64,000 bases of DNA. It comes from Phocoena phocoena. Lineage: Eukaryota; Chordata; Mammalia; Artiodactyla; Phocoenidae. Below the pieces are notes generated by a model, which saw only the letters and a list, made by a program, of their open reading frames with translations, searched no databases and had not been told where the DNA came from. Location of the stretch: positions 30,899,818 through 30,963,817 of the forward strand of contig NC_089239.1 of the NCBI RefSeq assembly GCF_963924675.1. Direction: 5' to 3'. Shown in pieces: positions 20,803-34,266 of the stretch. Position numbers and translations under genes: made by a program. Numbering within the stretch: the stretch's first letter is position 1; every line of letters begins with the position of its first letter.

Positions 20803-23800
20803 ACACTTTGTCCACTTTAGAAGTGACCAAGTACTCAGTTCTCTAACCTGTAGGCCAGGTGGGAAAGTGAACAGATCATAACAAAGGAAGAAGCAAGAAA
20901 AGATTGTGGAAATGGTAATGTCGGTCCAGGACAAGATGCAACTTGCAGGATGAAGCAGGGGAGGGGGAGATGCATGCTCCCTGGGAGGACACTGTACTAA
21001 TGAGCTGCTAGCGTTTGAGAAACACTGATTGATGAGCTTTTCAGGCAGTTGCTCTGCAGCAATATTCCCATGAAAAGTCACAACTGCTATCACGGTATCA
21101 ATGCCCAGTGAAGTAAGCACACTGCTTTCTGCATGAACTTGAATATTCAATGCCAGAGACGTACAATAGAGGTAAGTAAACCCCCTCCTTCCCAGGTTCC
21201 CACATCACTACTTTTAAAGAGATGTCAGGTATTCAATCAAGTTGTGGGAGACTTTAGGTCCCTATAGTTTATTATTTTTCAGGACTATTTTTAAAATACA
21301 ATAATGTAGAGATCTCTTGACTTTTGAATTTACATTACAAATGCTAGTGATATGAAAGTTTTGTTCAAATGAGTCCATGCCATGAAATATGGGTTTTTGT
21401 GTATTGTATGTAAATGCGAAAGTTATTTTTCATTTGAAATACTACAATGATCATTGTTTAAAGAACTGAAAACAAAATTTTATATATTCATATGCTTTTT
21501 ACAAGTGTTTTGCAAATACAGTGTATATTTCTGGTGACTTAGAAGGTAGGACATTTGCTCAAAACAAGAATGGCAACCAGAACTGGGGTCTCTTATAAAC
21601 TCAACAGTTTTTTTTACTTCCCTCCGCCACCTGTCAATCACTTATAATAGCGCTTGAAAGAGTATAGATAGATTTTTAGTCAGAAGTGGACTCTTTACTA
21701 TCATCCCATTTCGGGCCACCCATCACGTCATTTTGGGATTACAGGATTCCTCCGCTCTCCGAAAGCAGAGTGTTCCTGTGAAACTTTTCCTAAGCCAACA
21801 AAGCATAAAGTTACGAAGCAATTACTTCGGGATCCACCTTGCTAACTATGCACAAAATAAAAGGAGATAAAGCACAGATGCTCACAGACACAGGTCGAAG
21901 CTCCGGAGGCTTGCTGCTGAGAGGCCTAGGTGCTGAGCGTGGCCCCCGGGAAGGAGCTGGCAGGGGGTCCCGGGTCTACCTCCTCACCATGACCTTGTGT
22001 ATCTATGTGCCCTCGTGGGCCTCATCCTTCTGTCAGAGAGGCTTTGATCTGACAACTAGCATGACACTTTGGTTCCCGCTTTTCCATCATATGACTTAAA
22101 GTGACACATTTTTTCCTCTCTTACGAGGTGCCAGTAAGGTATAGGTGTCTATATTTTAAAAGTTAACCCAAGCATCATTGTTTGTTTATTGATTTTTAAG
22201 TCAAAGCTGTCACAATTTGGGAGTCAAATAAAGAAGTTATAGGGGCTACCCGTCTCTTCAAGTTCTGGACATATTTTTTAATGTACCAATGCTATCACTG
22301 CTATTGTGATTTTAAAAATATTCAGCAGTTTTCTTCATAGCAGATATACAAAAAGACTCAAGCATAGACATTCAGTAAGAGTAGGAACAAGAGAAAAATC
22401 TATAGTCCCTCTCCCAAGCCCTAGGAGAGGGGGAAAAAAATGAAAGTGTATTAATCATTTTATTGTGTGAATAATGTAATTCTGTACTTGAACATCAGTT
22501 ATGTATGAATTTCAAAATATGTGCTAATGGAAAAGTCAAAGTAAAATTAGAGAATTTACCTTAGTCTATTTCTCACTATGTGTTTAGTGTACGTTTTAAA
22601 GCACTGATTTTTCTCATTGCTGCTTTTTATTCTTGAGAAAAGGGAAACGCAGGACGAGATGGTGAGGAAAGTTAAAGGAAACAATAGTAATGAGTCACAG
22701 TGTGAATCTAGGTTTCATAGGTTCCCATGTTTAGCAAAAGTGCTTGTCGAGGGAGATGAGAGGGGAAAAAAAAATCCCAGCTGTTTCCAAAAAATATTAT
22801 AGTAGCCAAGAAGAAAGTTCAAATTTATAAAGCAAAATGAATGTCCACGTCATTACCTACCGCCCCATTTCCTTGAATTATGGCCGTGTGAAACTGATTT
22901 CTGTGTAGATTGGACTCACTGGCAGTTTCCTTTCCTACCAGGGCCCACAGTTCCTTTTCCTTTTTTTTTTTAAAGAGCAAAATTACCCCTCAGATTTATT
23001 ATAAGTCAGAATGTCCATCCTTACAGCATGAACCGAACTGATACAGCATTTGCTTTGCTCAGCAGAGGTGGGCTTTTGAGATTTCCCATTTTCCTTTTTC
23101 CCTTGTCCGTTTCTGATAAGAGAGGCTGCCCCTGCTTTAAAACAATGTAGCCCCAGTTTACACTGGCAAGTGGCTTTTCCTTATTGGTGTGGAAACGCAG
23201 CCGCAGTCTCTGTTTACCAGGGTTTTCTACCAGGAATCTCTGCAAGTGCAACCTCGCTAACAAGCATTTCTACGGATGATAAAGAGAAAATTTCCTTGTG
23301 CTACAAAATGAAAGCAGGCTTTCCTTCTGAGAACCTGGACCTTGACAAGTAGATTTCTTCTTTCTGTGGCTAACCTTTCTGCATGTGGATCTTGTTAGGA
23401 AGAAGCATAGCATTGAAGACGTTTATTTTCTAATAAATATGATAGCTTTCATGCTAAAAAGTAGAGTTTTGAAAAATTATCTTCTCATGTTAGTCATTTC
23501 CTAGTGCTTACAAAGACATATGAGCAAGGCTGCCCTTCTACATTGGCTAAATCTACCGTCAAGTAGGATACAGATCTACCTGCCATCTTCCTATTAATGC
23601 ACCACTACTCTCTCACAGTCTTACTAAGCAACTTGATTCTTTTAAGAAGAGAGAAACGACTCTGGTTTTAGCTGTAGGCATATTACTGCTTGCAGGCCTG
23701 ACTCTAACATTGGCAGGGTCTGGGGCAAAAGTACAGAGGTAGGCCCACATAATATTTGGCTAAATATCTAGAAATTGTAAGTTAAGCTAATAGCATGCTA

Positions 23801-25835
23801 CATCAAATATGTTCTATTCTCCTGTCTCAACAAATTTACCTTTATTATAACTGGGACATGCAAGTTTGAATTTAAATGTCTTGGACCATTGCAAGTTCTT
23901 GCATGGAGATCGTTGGCAGGAGTTCGAGCTGGCCTCTGGCTAGTGACTGGGCATTTCTTTTCTCATCTTCAGCTCTGTCCCCCATCTGAGAGGCCTCAGT
24001 ATGGATACTTCAGCCCAGATGCATTTCCAAGCTCCATCCAAACGTTACACATCCAACAAACAGATGGCCCTTGACCACCCCCAGGACCTAGGAGTGTAGA
24101 TACCAATGGCATATTGACCCTTGCGGGGTCCAAAAGAATCCTTGAAGCGGGTTTAAAGCCTTTAAGACAGGAGTTTTGGAGCTGGTATATCTGGAGCATC
24201 ATTGTGAAGGGTTAGTGTGGGCTCAGTTGGAAGAGAGGGTAATGTCTTTCTTCAGTCCTTAGGAGGTCATAGACTGGGAGACACAGGGTCCAGGAAAGAG
24301 TACTGGTTACGCGAATCTTTTTTGCACAGATTTTATGAAATTCTGTATTGAGAAGAGTTGGTAACATACAATAACAACCATAAGGTAAGCATACTGCTTA
24401 AATTTACTTTGATAAGGGGAGTAGATATAATAAGTAGCTACACACATGATGTTATATAGAAACAAGATATCCTGTCCTAAATATGAATCCCATCTCTATG
24501 ACAGATTCAGCCTTCTAATCAATTGCTACTTTTGAGACTGGCATACAAAGAACAGAACTTTTTTGGATATTGCCTCTCCATCCTCAATAACCAATTAGCC
24601 ATCTGTAAAAGACAATGACTGAACATCTGTGCTGTGCCTGACACTGCTGGGTGTGAGTACTCTGAGTACTTTAAACATGGAAATGATATCAGGTGACTTC
24701 CTGGCTAATGTGATAATTTGTCATTGATAATGAAAGATAATTTGAATGACCTGCAACTCATGTATAGGGGACCCATTTAATTCTAAATGTTGAGGGTAGT
24801 GGTTGTACTCCAGAAATCAACCTTCCCCTACCAGGAAAACAAAGACATCAGCTGATATGTAGGTTGCATCCCCTTTGATCCAGTGGCTATAATGAAAGTG
24901 TGCCATGTTTATTTTGCTGCCTGAGTATTATCTCCTAATGCATGGCTTCTTTCTATTGTAATCCCCAAATTCGGATGGTATCCTGAGGATGAACGTCCAT
25001 GTTTATGGCTGTTTGGAGTTTTATCCTTTCCCACAGGGAGGTAGATTAAAATAAATTCCATGTAGTTCTTACAGTGGACTTGCTCTAAGTACACAAGAAA
25101 GCACTTCTTGATATAACATCTTCCTCAGATATTTCTGAGGGTATTTTAAGTATTTTAAGTGCAAGTTAGTGAGCTAAGTAGTATGCAGGGAAAAAAGATA
25201 TAAATATAAAAGGTTGTAAGTAAACTAACCATTTCATGCAGTTACATAATTTTTCTAATTCACATGGGTCCCGTGTACTCTATTTCATCCTTAGCTCAGA
25301 CTCTTTCTTGTAATAATTCTGTAAAATAATTTCCCAGTCTTTCCAAGTATCTGTTACTTCCCCCACATCCCATGTCTAATGTAAAGCTAAGTTGTTTAGT
25401 TAACAATTATGAGTGGATTCGATGGATTAGTACAACAGTGTAAGGCTGGTCCAACTATTTCCCTAAGGGTGTGTATCATAACATGAACATTTTGGCAGTC
25501 AGTGTAGTGCTACTGTTTTTAAAGACCATGTTTTGATTTTTAGAACACTGTATTTCAGAAATCTTGGTATATCATAGAATGGTTTAAAAAAATTTCTACA
25601 TGTGAAATTTCTCACTGAAATTGATCTAATTAAAAGCCTAAATTTATGTGCTTCAAATAGTAAACATGTGTAACGTCAACACATGCATACACTATGCATT
25701 TACATGCTTGATTGTGGCCGACAAGGTGGAAAAACTGGTTTAGCAATTTTGACTGAATTGTCCTAAGTAGTTGGTTTGGGTTTCTTTATGAAGTCCATTA
25801 TTCTTTAACTGAATTAATTTTATAGACTAAATATT
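20803..25835. other. Long unassigned interval
   Basis: About 5 kb of mostly AT-rich single-copy-looking DNA. A moderately CpG-rich stretch lies at 21890-21990, a T-run at 22961-22970 and a weak MIR-like piece at about 24600-24700. I see no supported gene, RNA or young transposon. Confidence 0.45.
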
Positions 25836-25848
25836 GTGGTGTTGTGAA

Positions 25849-25889
25849 GTCTATGGCCATACCACCCTGAACGCGCCCGATCTCGTCTG
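25849..25889 (+). pseudogene. Tailless 5S rRNA retropseudogene fragment
   Basis: The first 40-41 nucleotides of 5S ribosomal RNA, with a single mismatch (C to T in a CpG, at 25854). The rest of the gene, including most of the internal promoter, is absent and there is no A-tail. It is bounded by an imperfect 13-bp direct repeat, 'gtggtgttgtgaa' (25836-25848) and 'gtagtgctgtgaa' (25889-25901), consistent with a target-site duplication. This fits 3'-truncated, tailless retropseudogenes of small RNAs known in mammals. It cannot be transcribed as 5S RNA. Confidence 0.88.
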
Positions 25890-25901
25890 TAGTGCTGTGA
25901 A

Positions 25902-28285
25902 TAAACTCTTGTAATATATTTTTATACTTCTTGTTCAGAGTAGAGACAATGAAAACTCTATTACAGCCATCCTAATAGGACTCTGCTACACCTTTAAATT
26001 TTCCTTCTGCTAGACAGACATCTGAGTATCTTTAGACTTCTGAGTATCTTTCTTCTCGTCAGTGCTATAGCTATGACCCAAATCTAGTTATCATATGAGG
26101 TAATTTCTTAGTAATCCCCTTAGTAATCATATCCCCTTACTTTTCCAGCAAGACCAGTTTGCAGGTACAGTTTACAAAGTCTTATGGGTATGTGACTTGA
26201 ATAAAACTTAAGGAAGACTTAACCAGTTTAGAATTTAGAAATAGCCAGTGGCTGTCATATTAAAAGCAGTTGATAAACCATAATGGGAAAGAATATAAAA
26301 AAGAGTGTGTATGTTTTACATATGAGACACAGACAGGTTAATTAACTTGGCTATGTCCACTTAGTCACCATGAAAGATGCCCACATGCGATATTACTTCT
26401 GCTGTTTATATGCCCCTGTGATGGTGAATTGATTAGTCATGATTCTAGAGATCTAATTTCACATGATTTTCTTAGAGCAAAAATAAGCTATATCGTCCCC
26501 TTTGGATGCTATAACATATAAAATCCAAAGAGCAAACGCAGATTACATTAAGCATACATAACAGCAGTGCACGGCTTACCGGGAGTCACTCCTTAATTTT
26601 GATTATTTAACTGAATAAGAAAAAGTGATATTTTGGCAAAACTGTGCTGAACACTGTTATTACTAAGACTTTAAAGGTTAGGTTATATTTTGTTGAAAGC
26701 TGTTTGTGAAATTCAGCAGTCTTGAGGTTTTGTAATCCTCAAATCAGCTTTAATTAATTTATCAAATCCTTTTAGCAGAATTTGTTTCAGTGTTTTTGTG
26801 CACCTACCAAAAATAGAGCCATATTAGTTTTCTGTAGTCTTTAAATTAGGTTTGCTCATATGACCTAATACTCCATGTGAATAATCTAATTTACAGTACC
26901 ACCAACCGAAAGGGGAAACTTCAATCCTTTATTTTAGTTTCTAGTGTGACCCGTCTCCTCTGAAATATGTTATATTCATACACATTTTCTCTCACTAGTA
27001 AATGAAAACCATTGATGCCATAAATTTATATGAATAACGTAAGATATAACCTACAAATGTGCCAAGATTAAGATCTGATTGCCACTTCACCCAAGGACAT
27101 ACCCAATAAACATTGATAAAAGCTGATGCTTTTGTTTTAAGATGGAGTCCACTTAGGGTTGTTTTAATATCCCAGATTAATTCACCCAACCCTGGGGGTA
27201 AGTTTCTTATCATGCCTTACAAAAAATTTCTGATTTCAGTTCTGTGATTATGCTGATCAACTTTTTCTTCATATAAAAGAACAGAGACTGCTAGATTATA
27301 TTTACAGTCAGATATATTACATTACCCCTAAAAATTCACAAAAGTTAAATAGAAATACAAAGGCAACAAACAGTTTATTTTAGACTTTTCTTCTGATATC
27401 TTAGACTCACTAGTCAAAATTTAGTTAGAACTAAACTTTTAAAAGATTGTATACCTACAGTCAAATAATACTTTTCATGAGTTGATTAAACTTCAAAGGC
27501 AAGTGGTATTTGCCATATAGAAAAAAAGTTATTTCAGATAAACAATATGGTGAAATGTTGATTTGATCATATTGAAATATTATGGCTCATTCAATAATTA
27601 TTTATGTGTGTATTTGAAATAATGGGCTATGGCTTCTAGGCTGAAAAAGAACGGAGTGATGACTAGAGGTCGATCTCTTGAGAGAACAGGAAAGCATTGA
27701 AGAACTTATGGTTATGGGAGGTTTAAGAGCATCTTTAGAGGGAGCAAGGGGGGTCTAAGAATTAGGAAAGGAAGTTATTTTAAAAGGGTGTAATTTCAGA
27801 ATGTGCCATTGTAGATGGAGACACTGAAGAAGATGACATGATATACCATGTGACATGTGAGGGTTATAGAAGTGATGACAACTCATGTAGAGGAGGACAA
27901 GAAATTATGACATCAAGGTTTGTGTGGTTCATTCACATGGATGTGAAAATCACCAAGAAGGATTGTAGGAAAGGAAAATGATAAATAGGGAGTCAGAAGA
28001 AATCAAAAGAAATCCAGGAGTGCTTCAACAAAGTGTTATTGATCCAGTGTGCTGAAAATGGCAGAGCATAAGGGAAAACACTGAGCTTTTGGAGGATGTG
28101 GGTAAGTTTGCAACTTCTATCTGAGAGAGGAAAAGGAAAGTAGTCAACAGGTGAAAGTTACGTTTCAGAAAAATGAACTGGAGGGAAGGTATATCCTTTA
28201 ATAAATAAAAGTTTAAAAATTAAAGGGTTTTCTTGGGATATAGTTGTTATGAGACAAGATTCTTGACCATGTAAATCTTGCATCC
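25902..28285. other. Unassigned AT-rich interval; purine-rich at its end
   Basis: No gene or named repeat at 25902-27620. From about 27620 to 28160 the plus strand is purine-rich, suggesting an old transposon I cannot name. Nothing codes convincingly. Confidence 0.4.
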
Positions 28286-29941
28286 AGTGAATTTGTTGAT
28301 TGTTTCCTTTGCTGTGCAGAAGCTTTTTAGTTTGACGTAATCCCACTTGTCTGTTTTTACTTTTGATGTCATGTCCAAAAAATAATCGTGCACAACAATG
28401 TCAAGAAGATTTTCTCCTATGTTTTCTTCTAGTAGTTTTATCGTTGCAGGTCTTACATTTAAGTCTTCAATCCATTTTGAGTTCATTTTTGTATATGGTG
28501 TGAGATAAGGGTCTAATCTCATTTTTCTGCATGTGGACATTCAGTTTCTCATCACTGTTTATAAAAGAGACTATCTTTCTCCCACTGTGTGTTCTTAGCA
28601 CCCTTGTCAAAGATCAGTTGACCATATATGTCTGGATTTATTTCTAGGCTCTCTGATCTGTCCCATTGGTCTACATGTCTGTTTTAATGTCAGAACCATA
28701 CTGTTTTTATCAGTATAGATTTGTAATATAATTTGAAATCATGAAGTGTTTTGCCTACAGCTTTGTTCTTATTCAAGATGGCTTTGAATATTTGGAATCT
28801 TGTTTGGTTCCATATGAATTTTAGAATATTTTAATATTTCTGTGAAAATGCCATTGGAATTTTGATGGCAATTGCATTAATCCATAGACCACTTTGGGTA
28901 TTATGGGCATTTTAACAATATTAATTCTTCCAATCCATGAGCATGGGATAACTTTCCATTTATTTGTGTTTTTAATTTCTATGTTCAGTGTTTCATAGTT
29001 TTGAGTGTACAGATCTTTTACCTTCTTGGTTAAATATATTCCTAAGTATTTTATTCTTTTTGATGCTATTTTAATAGAAATTTTTTTAGTTTTTCTTTCT
29101 GATAGCTTGATGTTAGTGTATAGAAATGCAACCGAATTTTGTATGTTGATTTTGTATCCTGCAACTTTACTGAATTCATTTCTTAGTTCTAACAGCTTTT
29201 TTGATAGAGTATTTTTTGTTTTCTATGTACAAGATCATGTCATCTGCAAACAGAGACAATTTTACTTCTTCCTTTCCAATTTGACCTGATTTTTATTTCT
29301 TTCTCTTGCCTAACTGCTCTGGCTAACACTTCCAGTACTATGTTGAATAGACCTGAAAAGAGTGAGCATCTTTGTCTTGTTACTTACTGACCTCAGAGGA
29401 AACGCTTTCAGCTTTGCTGTTGAGTATGATGTCAGCTGTGGGTTTGTCATATATGGCCTTAATTATGTTGAGGTACATTCTTTCTATACCTAATTTGTTG
29501 AGAGCTTTGTTTCAAAAATCATGAAAGTATGTTGAATTTGTCAAATGCTCTTTCTATATCTATTGGGATGATCATATGATTTTTATACTTAATTTTGTTA
29601 ATGTGGTGTTTCATATTTATTGATTTGCATATGTTAAACTATCCTTGCATCCCAGGGATAAATCCCAGTTGATCATCATGTATGATCCTTTTAATGTGCT
29701 GTTGAATTCAGTCTGCTAGTATTTTGTTGAAGATTTTTGCATCTATATTCACTAGGGGTATTGGCCTTTAGTTTTCAATTCTTGTAGTGTCTTCATCTGG
29801 CTTTGGTATCAGGGTAATGGTTGCCTTGTAAAATGAGTGTGGAATTTTTTAGAAGAGTTTAAGGATGGACATTCATCATTTAAATGGTTGGTAGAAGTCA
29901 TCTATCAAACCAACTGGTCCTAGGCTTTTTGTTGGGAGGTG

Positions 29942-30148
29942 CTTTTTTTTTCTTTGCCATACGCGGGCCTCTCACCGCTGTGGCCTCTCCCGTTGTGGAG
30001 CACAGGCTCCGGACACGCAGGCTCAGCGGCCATGGCTCACGGGCCCAGCTGCTCTGCGGCATGTGGGATTTTCCCAGACCGGGGCACGAACCCGTGTCCC
30101 CTGCATCGGCAGGCAGACTCTCAACCACTGAGCCACCAGGGAAGCCCC
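29942..30148 (-). repeat. CHR SINE (short form) inserted in the old L1
   Basis: Reverse-oriented short-form CHR SINE with T-rich tail at 29942-29952. Target duplication 'ttgggaggtg' is at 29932-29941 and 30149-30158. The flanks rejoin the L1 ORF2 sequence exactly, so it is younger than that L1. Confidence 0.95.
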
Positions 30149-30400
30149 TTGGGAGGTGTTTTGATTACTGATTCAATGTCCTTTCTCATTTTGGTCTGTT
30201 CAGACATTCTGTTTCTTCATGATTCAGTATGGTAGGTTGTACGTTTCTTGGAATTTATCCATTTATTCTAGGTTATACAGTTTGTTGGCATATAATTGTT
30301 CATAGTATGGTCTTATGATCCTCTATATTTCCATGACTGATATCAGTTGAAATGTCTTCTCTTTCATTTATAATTTTATTTCTGTCTTCTCTTTTCTTTT

Positions 30401-32738
30401 CAAGCAATATTTACATTTTTATTTTCTCTTCCTTTGTCTATAAACATAATTCCATATAGCTTCAATATAATTTGCCATTCTTATCTTTTCATACTAAGTT
30501 TAAATTTTATTATTCATAGTTATACTTTTTAACATTGTATTCACAAGGTTTCACTGAGTTGGTCCGTTTTTTTTTTTTTTTTTCCTAAACATCCCCATTG
30601 GACTACAACTGCCCCACAATGGTGTATCAGCTTCTGTTCCACAACAAAGTGAACCAGCTATACCTGTACATACATCCCCATATACCCTCCCTCTTGAGCC
30701 TCCCTCGCACCTTCCCCATCACACCGCTCCCGGCGGTCACAAAGCACTGAGCTGATCTCCCTGTGCTATGCTGCTGCTTCCCACCAGCTATCTATTTTAC
30801 ATTTGGTAGTGTATATATGCTCATGCCACTCTCTCACTTCATCCCAGCTTACCCTTCCCCCTCCCTATGTCCTCAAGTCCATTCTCTAGTAGGTCTGAGT
30901 CTTTATTCCCATCTTGCCCCTAGGTTCTTTATGACCTTTTGTTTTTTGTTTTTTTTTAGATTCCATATATATGTGTTAGCATACAGTATTTGTTTTTCTC
31001 TTTCCGACTTACTTCACTCTGTATGACAGTCTCTAGGTCTATCCACCTCACTAAAAATAACTCAATTTCGTTCCCTTTTATAGCTGAGTAATATTCCATT
31101 GTATATATGTGCCACATCTTCTTTATCCACTCAGCTGTTGATGGACACTTAGGTTGCTTCCATGGCCTGACTATTGTAAATAGAGCTGCAATGAACATTG
31201 TGGTACATGACTCTTTTTGAATTATGGTTTTCTCAGAGTATATGCCCAGTAGTGGGATTGCTAGGTCGTATGGTTGTTCTACTTTTAGTTTTTTAAGGAA
31301 CCTCCACACTGCTCTCCATAGTGGCTGTATCAATTTACATTCCCACCAAGAGTGCAAGAGGGTTCCCTTTTCTCCACACCCTCTCCAGCATTTATTGTTT
31401 GTAGAGTTTTTGATGATGGCCATTCTGACTGGTGTGAGATGATATCTCATTGTAGTTTTGATTTGCATTTCTCTAATGATTAATGATGTTGAGCATCCTT
31501 TCATGTGTCTGTTGGCAAGCTGTACATGCTCTTTGGAGAAATGTCTATTTAGGTCTTCTGCCCATTTCTGGATTGGGTTGTTTGTTTTTTTAATCTTGAG
31601 TTGCCTGTAAATTTTGGAGATTAATCCTTTGTCAGTTGCTTCATTTGCAAATATCTTCTCCCATTCGTCTTGTTTATGGTTTCCTTTGCTGTGCAAAAGC
31701 TTTTAAGTTTCATTAGGTCCCATTTGTTTATTTTTGTTTTTATTTCCATTTCTCTAGGAGGTGGGTCAAAAAGGATCTTGCTGTGATTTATGTCATAGAG
31801 TGTTCTGCCTATGTTTTCCTCTAAGAGTTTGATGGTGTCTGGCCTTACATTTAGGTCTTTAATCCACTTTGAGTTTATTTTTATGTATGGTGTTAGGGAG
31901 TGTCCTAATTTCATTCTTTTACATGTAGCTGTCCAGTTTTCCCAGCACCACTTATTGAAGAGGCTGTCTTTTCTCCACTGTATATTTTTGCCTCCTTTAT
32001 CAAAGATAAGTTTATCATATGTGCGTGGGTTTATCTCTGGGCTTTCTATCCTGTTCCATTGCTCTATATTTCTGTTTTTATGCCAGTACCATACTCTCTT
32101 GATTACTGTAGCTTTGTAGTATAGTCTGAAGTCAGGGAGCCTGATTCCTCCAGCTCCGTTTTTCTTTCTCAAGATTGCTTTGGCTATTCGGGGTCTTTTG
32201 TGTTTCCATACACATTGTAAAATTTTTTGTTCTAGTTCTGTGAAAAATGCCAGTGGTAGTTTGACAGGGATTGCATTCAATCTGTAGATTGCTTTGGGTA
32301 GTAGAGTCATTTTCACAATGTTGATTCTTCCAATCCAAGAACATGGTATATCTCTCCATCTATTTGTATCATCTTTAATTTCTTTCATCAGTATCTTATA
32401 ATTTTCTGCATACAGGTCTTTTGTCTCCCTAGGTAGGTTTATTCCTAGATATTTTATTCTTTTTGTTGCAATGGTAAATGGGAGTGTTTCCTTAATTTCA
32501 CTTTCAGATTTTTCATCATTAGTGTATAGGAATGCAAGAGATTTCTGTGCATTAATTTTGTATCCTGCTACTTTACCAAATTCATTGGTTAGCTCTAGTA
32601 GTTTTCTGGTAGCATCTTTAGGATTCTCTATGTATAGTATCATGTCATCTGCAAACAGTGGCAGCTTTACTTCTTCTTTTCTCATTTGGATTCCTTTTGT
32701 TTCTTTTCCTTCTCTGATTGCTGTGGCTAAAACTTCCA
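30401..32738 (-). mobile_element. Younger L1 with candidate 3' transduction, minus strand
   Basis: A 5'-truncated L1 in reverse orientation occupies 30584-32738, with its own A-tail seen as a T-run at 30567-30583. Beyond it lie about 166 bp of non-L1 sequence (30401-30566) before the host L1 resumes. The host L1 is contiguous across the whole block, with pyrimidine-rich direct repeats at 30383-30400 and 32739-32758. On the minus strand, the extra segment has AATAAA about 17 bases before its end, while the L1's own signal reads AATGGG. This fits read-through and 3' transduction. Confidence 0.8.
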
Positions 32739-32739
32739 T
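30956..32739 (-). pseudogene. L1 ORF2 C-terminal half, one frameshift
   Basis: Frame 31621-32739 (372 codons) carries the reverse transcriptase active site 'FADDMILY' and downstream thumb/connector sequence. Frame 30956-31696 (246 codons) continues to the natural C-terminus and keeps the cysteine/histidine pattern C-x3-C-x7-H-x4-C ('CWRGCGEKG', 'LLHSWWEC'). A deletion of about 16 bp at 31666, judged against the L1 copy near 13060 in this window, shifts the frame. The endonuclease and N-terminal RT are absent, so the element is dead. It is the best-preserved coding fossil here. Confidence 0.93.
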
Positions 32740-32935
32740 GTCTTTCTCTCTTTTTTTCTTGGTGAGCCTAGCTAAATATTTGTCAATTTTGTTTATCTTT
32801 TTATAAAAGCAACTTTCAGTTTCATTGATTTTTTTCTATTGTTTTATAGTTTTTATTTTGGGTCTAATCTTTATATTTTCTTCCTTCTGCGAATTTTGTG
32901 TTTAATTTCCTTTTCTTTTTCTAGTTCCTTATGAT

Positions 32936-34251
32936 TGAATTGAACTATTATCCAAATAAAGTTTATGTATTTTTTGTTTATATCTCTTTTGATCTAGAAC
33001 ATTTCCCCCACACTTTTAAATTTCTTTATAACATTAATGGGGGGGATATCAGGATTTTTTTTGGGTAAAATATCATAAATTTGGAATATATATAATTGAT
33101 TCTTTGAACTCTAGCATTTTCTGTTAATTGGAAATTAGTATGAAAAGCTTATAATATTCAGGTTAAGTATTTTTGACATATATTGAATCATATAATTAGA
33201 CACAACATGAGAATATTCCACAATGCAAAGATTGGCCCCTTTATTAAGATGTCACTACTAGATCTCTCTGATATAAAGATTATTTTTCCCTTTCCAGCTA
33301 GTAAACAATTTTGGGCTGACACTTAGCACTTTACAAATATCCTATTCCCCAATGTCTCTCAACCGAATGGCTTTACTATGCATTGCTTGACTAAATTATC
33401 GATCAATAATAACTTGATTATTTTCACTAAATTTTTTGTTCTTTGTAGTCTGAATGTTATTATACAAGTGAGAGGACACCAAATAAAATAAAAATCTAGG
33501 AGGTGTTTTTCTTTCTTTCTATTATTTATTAACATTCAAACAATCATTTCAAGTAGGGTCTATCTTTTCTTCTATGTTTTTTCCTTAGCATTTAATAGTG
33601 TAAGTCCTTAGCTGTTTTGAGGATTTCACCTTCTTGACTTGGCTGAGCCAGAATCTTACATTTGTCCTCGGCTATGTGCTTAATCATCCTGCTATTGTAC
33701 ACATCTCTTATGACCTGAATTTACTGAGAACAGCCTGTGAAACTCAAGTATTTTTTCATTTACCTGTCACTTTTCTACCTCATCAGAATAATTAGTTATT
33801 GCCTAGATAATTACATTTTTAGAGCTTTCAAACCCTCTTAATCCATCTTTTTTAAGAAAGATCCAGAACAAAGAATCAAATTCTCTCCTTTGTATCTGAG
33901 GTCTGTCTCAAAGAATTATACAAAGGAAGCTTTCTCCATTCCTCTAACACCACTCACCTATTTTTTTCCCATGATAATTTTCCCATTGCCAATATATTTC
34001 TCCCTGTTGGTGGGGATTAATTCTGGTGTGACAGTCTCCCTCCATGCTTCTTCTGACTTCAGATCAATGAAAATATAAGCAAGGTCAGACCTTGACAGGT
34101 GCTCTACTTTGAACAATGAGTCATCGTCAGCTCTCTGAATGGATGCAGTTTCTCATCACTGCTATATATTAATTCCATGGCAGCTTTTTGTTTGTGTCTC
34201 CCTTCTTTCAGCTTTACCCAAATGTACTTTAGTAATTTTCTTTCTCCCATA
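32936..34251. other. Unassigned AT-rich sequence
   Basis: No gene or named repeat. Contains short T-rich and CTTT-rich tracts. Confidence 0.45.
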
Positions 34252-34266
34252 AGTTTATCACTTTCT

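Larger units (their letters stand above)
28286..32935 (-). mobile_element. Old L1 (ORF2 region), minus strand, twice interrupted
   Basis: A diverged L1 in reverse orientation covers much of ORF2 in three pieces: 28286-29941, 30159-about 30400 and 32739-about 32935. Typical blocks include 'gtttcctttgctgtgcagaa', 'catgtcatctgcaaacag' and 'ttggtgagcctagctaaata'. A CHR SINE (29942-30148) and a younger L1 (30401-32738) interrupt it. It lacks a 3' UTR, so its 3' end was lost or deleted. Numerous stops; inactive. Confidence 0.88.

Noticed and set aside
25849..25889. Old 5S-derived SINE such as AmnSINE1
   Set aside because: Identity to 5S rRNA is too high (one mismatch in about 41) for such an ancient family, and flanking direct repeats fit an independent small insertion.
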